A stretch of 7,871 bases of DNA from contig JABDRH010000620.1 of the NCBI GenBank assembly GCA_013041835.1, positions 1 through 7,871 on the forward strand, read 5' to 3'. Origin of the DNA: Desulfatitalea sp. (GTDB lineage Bacteria > Desulfobacterota > Desulfobacteria > Desulfobacterales > Desulfosarcinaceae). Below are positions 5,343 to 7,871 of this stretch, in pieces (position 1 is the stretch's first letter; every line of letters starts with the position of its first letter). Position numbers and translations under genes: made by a program. The notes under the pieces were generated by a model. That model saw only the letters and a list, made by a program, of their open reading frames with translations, was not told where the DNA came from and ran no database searches.

Positions 5343-7871
5343 GTTCTCGTTTATTTGTTCGATGGTAACCACCACAAACTCCGCGGGCTTCACCGGTGCA
5401 AAGCCGACCTCCACGCGCACGATGCCCGCGTTGATGTCGTCCTGGGTCATGGTAATGCCAAGCCCGCATTTGACGAAATAGGCATCCCTGGGCGACTGGG
5501 GCTGAAATGCCCCTGCGCGAAAGAGCCGGCCCATGAAGGCTTCGATGTTCAGTTTAAGCGTGGACCAGAGCACTTGTTTGTTGGGCTCATGGACGGCCCA
5601 CAGCAGAGCGTCGCGCAGGCTGTCCTTGATCATCAATGCGGTGCGTCGCACAGGAAGATAGCGCCATTGGGGTTCTTTGAGGGTGGCCCGGGTCCGGCCG
5701 CCCCACACCACCTGTCCGTAGCCGGTAAGGTTTCTAAGGCAGTTGACGCCTTGAAGATTCAAGGCGCCGCCCTGGATATCCGTGAGATCGTGTGCCAGCG
5801 AGTGGGCACCATAAATTCGAGTATCCACCCCGGCCGGTGCCTTCCACACGCCCCGCTTCAGGTCGGTTCGCGACCAGATCCCGGCTGCGAATCCGCACGG
5901 GGGGACCTTGATGGTTTGCTTTTCACCAATGGGCACGACAAGCCATGGGTAGTAGGTCGCCGTGTAGCTGGATGTGGGTAGTTCTGCCGCCTGAACATTA
6001 CTCTTTGTCTTCCATTTGGTTTCACCTTCACAGGTCTCCGGCGGGTCCACAATGACCATGCGGTCCTTTTGTCTCTCCGCGTGGGTGATAGCCGCATCGA
6101 CAATTACCCAGGAGCCTTTCGAAGGTTCACTTCTTTTATCCCATGGGTTTCCGGGCAGGCAGATAATGGAGACGTCAGTTGTTTTTTCAAGAGCTTCCAG
6201 AGCTTCTGAATAGTCTTCCAACTCGCCTTCCTTGCCGTTTTCACCGCCCGTCAACGCCCCGATTATTGGAAGTGTCGCCTGAATGTCGTTGAGTGGCTTG
6301 GTGGCGGCTCCGAGAAACTGGGTTAGATTGAGTATTTTCGCCGCTTCCGAGTCATCTGCGGCAAGAATGCTAATGTCATGGCCGGGATCCCAAATCAACA
6401 GGTCGTTTTCGATGGCTTCGGCTTGGACTTCTGTACCTTGCTGCGTTTGATCATTGGTTGCAAGTTTATCTACTTCATCGTTAAACGCACTGCAGAGTTT
6501 TTGGTGGCTGAACACCGCCCCGCTTGCATCAATAGATACCGTCAAATCATCTGCGCCCCCGTCATTTGGCTTTAGCGTAAACGTGATTGGATCCGACAGT
6601 GGAATTGAATCGGGCAGTGTGACTTTCCACGCCTGTTCGTTTTCAATTTCTGAAAAATTGCCAGCACCTAAATTCGACACTAAAGTTGCACCATCAGGTG
6701 CATCGGGTCCAAAAGTAACTTTGCAATAAGGATCCGCACCCGCCACCGCTACATAGTCCGCCGTGGGCAAGCTGCCTCTCGGGATAGGGAGATCTTCTTG
6801 CTTCAATTGTCCAGCTATCTTCATGGCAAGGTTTTGAAGCGTCGTGCTCTCACCCAACCCGGCGTCGAAAACCATGGTGCGGCCGAACTCATTACCAATG
6901 CGCACGTGTAACGCTTTGTTTCGAAGTCTGGAGGGCTCCAGCCGGGTAATGTTGCCGGAAAGGACCGCTTTTTTTAGGGGCGGGGGCTCGTCCAACGCCT
7001 CCTTATCAACGCCGCAAACGAGCCTTTCGAGCAATACCGACCGCTTTTCTGACGGGGTACCATCTACAGGTGCATTATTGTAATTGAGAAATTGAATGAT
7101 CGTGTTGGGCTCCGTGGTTTTGAGCAGGCATCTAATACTTTTATCAGGATCAGACTCGATAGCTTTGCATATAAAAGGTGTCCTTTTGTAGGGCGTATGC
7201 TCTAATTTCGTTTCTATCTCGGTTTGCAAGGCCTTCACAGCCTGGTCCGGATCGTCGGGATCAAGGCTCGTCAGATCGAGTCCGACGACTTCCTCTGAAA
7301 AACCTGAAATCCTCAATGCAAATTCAGTCGCTGTTTTTAAAACGGTAATCGCATTGCTATTAAAAGGCATCGTAACCCCTGGATATACGTAATCCTCCAG
7401 GTTAGGGTCCACTTTCATGTTAATCAGCTCCGAGTTGGAACTGACGACCTTTTCCAGACTTCCGTCAAGCCCCGGTGCGAGCGGAAGTGATTTGTATTCT
7501 ACGATCTTATCTCTTCCCTTCACGGTCATGGAAAAGTAGCCGGACCCCGCACCGTCCTCGGGTTTGAGGGCCACCTCGATGTTGTCTCCATGCTTTCCGA
7601 TACCCTTGGCTTCAACGTTCAATAGGGGCACTGAATAGTCGTCACCACGGCCGGCTTTTAGAATCGCCGTGCTTTTTTTTCCGCCATTGCAGACATTGAC
7701 GATGTATGCATTGCGTCCGCCGTTATCGAAAAAAGCGCGCACCGATAAAGCCATCACATCGCCTGGGGCACTACCGCTGTCCGAGATTCCGCCGAATTGT
7801 TCCTGGTATTCCTTGTAGCTCTCGACCGGTCTTGGATCGTTGGCGTCACCGGTCGCGGTGAGCCCCAGAAA
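5337..7871 (-). CDS. Tail sheath protein with very large insert (5' end cut by window)
   Basis: 844 residues are visible, already beyond T4 gp18 (659) and more than twice Afp2/Pvc2 (about 350). The frame is open to the window edge and the first visible residues (FLGLTATGDA) belong to a conserved sheath strand, so the true start is a little upstream and the GTG/ATG at 7757/7754 are internal. Residues 17-60 (ESYKEYQEQFGG, ALSVRAFFDNGGRNAYIVNV) and 84-130 are normal sheath core. An insert of about 400 residues follows (about 135-538; near 7470-6260). The core resumes at GALTGGENGKEGELEDYSEA and continues with VSIICLPG, TYYPWLVVP, GIWSRTDLKRGVWKAPAGVD, GVNCLRNLTGYGQVVWGGRT, RYLPVRRTALMIKDSLRDAL, AYFVKCG and VEVGFAPVKPAEFVVVTI, the strongly conserved C-terminal sheath domain that interlocks subunits. 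Sheath subunits surround the tube and contract on firing. Inserts in this family project outward, so this one probably decorates the particle surface. Confidence 0.96.
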   Translation of the reverse strand, partial: FLGLTATGDANDPRPVESYKEYQEQFGGISDSGSAPGDVMALSVRAFFDNGGRNAYIVNVCNGGKKSTAILKAGRGDDYSVPLLNVEAKGIGKHGDNIEVALKPEDGAGSGYFSMTVKGRDKIVEYKSLPLAPGLDGSLEKVVSSNSELINMKVDPNLEDYVYPGVTMPFNSNAITVLKTATEFALRISGFSEEVVGLDLTSLDPDDPDQAVKALQTEIETKLEHTPYKRTPFICKAIESDPDKSIRCLLKTTEPNTIIQFLNYNNAPVDGTPSEKRSVLLERLVCGVDKEALDEPPPLKKAVLSGNITRLEPSRLRNKALHVRIGNEFGRTMVFDAGLGESTTLQNLAMKIAGQLKQEDLPIPRGSLPTADYVAVAGADPYCKVTFGPDAPDGATLVSNLGAGNFSEIENEQAWKVTLPDSIPLSDPITFTLKPNDGGADDLTVSIDASGAVFSHQKLCSAFNDEVDKLATNDQTQQGTEVQAEAIENDLLIWDPGHDISILAADDSEAAKILNLTQFLGAATKPLNDIQATLPIIGALTGGENGKEGELEDYSEALEALEKTTDVSIICLPGNPWDKRSEPSKGSWVIVDAAITHAERQKDRMVIVDPPETCEGETKWKTKSNVQAAELPTSSYTATYYPWLVVPIGEKQTIKVPPCGFAAGIWSRTDLKRGVWKAPAGVDTRIYGAHSLAHDLTDIQGGALNLQGVNCLRNLTGYGQVVWGGRTRATLKEPQWRYLPVRRTALMIKDSLRDALLWAVHEPNKQVLWSTLKLNIEAFMGRLFRAGAFQPQSPRDAYFVKCGLGITMTQDDINAGIVRVEVGFAPVKPAEFVVVTIEQINENR
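6260..7470 (-). other. Region encoding the sheath insertion domain
   Basis: This part of the sheath gene encodes the extra residues (about 135-538 of the visible protein) between two conserved sheath blocks. It is poorer in GC than the flanking conserved part: by hand count 25 of 60 bases at 6601-6660 and 24 of 60 at 7081-7140 are G or C, against 40 of 60 at 5641-5700 and 36 of 60 at 5881-5940. Two stretches, residues about 321-403 (ALHVRIGN ... STTLQNLAMKIAGQL ... CKVTFGPD ... VSNLGAGN) and about 428-516 (ITFTLKPN ... LTVSIDAS ... KLCSAFNDEVDKL ... NDLLIWDPGHDISILA ... AAKILNL), share a strand, helix, strand, 'xxLNL' plan like hook-IN type flagellar domains. The boundaries are approximate. 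Confidence 0.65.

Noticed and set aside
5310..5981. Open frame of 223 codons on the plus strand
   Set aside because: It is antisense to the strongly conserved sheath C-terminal domain and has no recognisable motif.
7752..7757. GTG/ATG pair as the start of the sheath gene
   Set aside because: The frame stays open for 38 more codons to the window edge, and those codons encode typical sheath residues (FLGLTATGDA, YKEYQEQFGG), so the start lies outside.
1..7871. Prophage, R-type pyocin or type VI secretion locus
   Set aside because: The Pvc16-type terminator together with an Afp15-type AAA+ ATPase is typical of eCIS. No TssB/TssC-type sheath pair, capsid, terminase, integrase or lysis gene is visible, although only part of the locus is seen.
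1..7871. CRISPR array, tRNA, rRNA, insertion sequence or toxin gene
   Set aside because: I looked for spaced direct repeats, cloverleaf-like segments, transposase motifs and toxin domains on both strands and saw none; coding genes fill the window almost completely.

Overview
The window is an internal piece of a contractile injection system (phage-tail-like, eCIS/PVC/Afp family) structural operon. All eight genes lie on the minus strand and are read from right to left. Both ends of the window fall inside genes. No chromosomal housekeeping gene is present, so the host can only be guessed: GC is moderate to high outside the sheath insert, Shine-Dalgarno sites are strong and GTG starts are used. 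This fits a Gram-negative environmental bacterium such as a Desulfobacterota- or Proteobacteria-type organism, but that is a weak inference.

Layout in transcription order: (1) a very large tail sheath protein, 5' end cut by the window edge (7871 to 5337); (2) the inner tube protein (5332-4817); (3) a T4 gp26/gp51-type baseplate hub or chaperone-like protein with two CxxC knuckles (4810-3989); (4) a 399-residue proline-rich, probably disordered protein of unknown function (3996-2797); (5) a DUF4255/Pvc16-type tail terminator (2797-1745); (6) an Afp15/Pvc15-type AAA+ ATPase (1748-309); (7) a 77-residue conserved-looking small protein (312-79); (8) the first 27 codons of another gene (82 to 1). 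There is essentially no intergenic DNA: the two gaps are 4 and 6 bases, and every other junction is an overlap of 1 to 8 bases.

How they work together: sheath and tube polymerise into the contractile syringe; the gp26/gp51-like protein helps build or forms part of the baseplate hub; the DUF4255 protein caps the tube at its distal end; the AAA+ ATPase is the signature assembly or remodelling factor separating eCIS from phages and R-type pyocins. No spike, tape measure, LysM protein, tail fibre or toxin cargo is seen here; those should lie beyond the window, mainly to the left (downstream).

The most unusual points are a roughly 400-residue insert in the sheath, AT-richer than the rest of the gene and carrying two segments that resemble flagellar hook-IN type folds, and the proline-rich protein, which keeps a short ordered motif only at its C-terminus.
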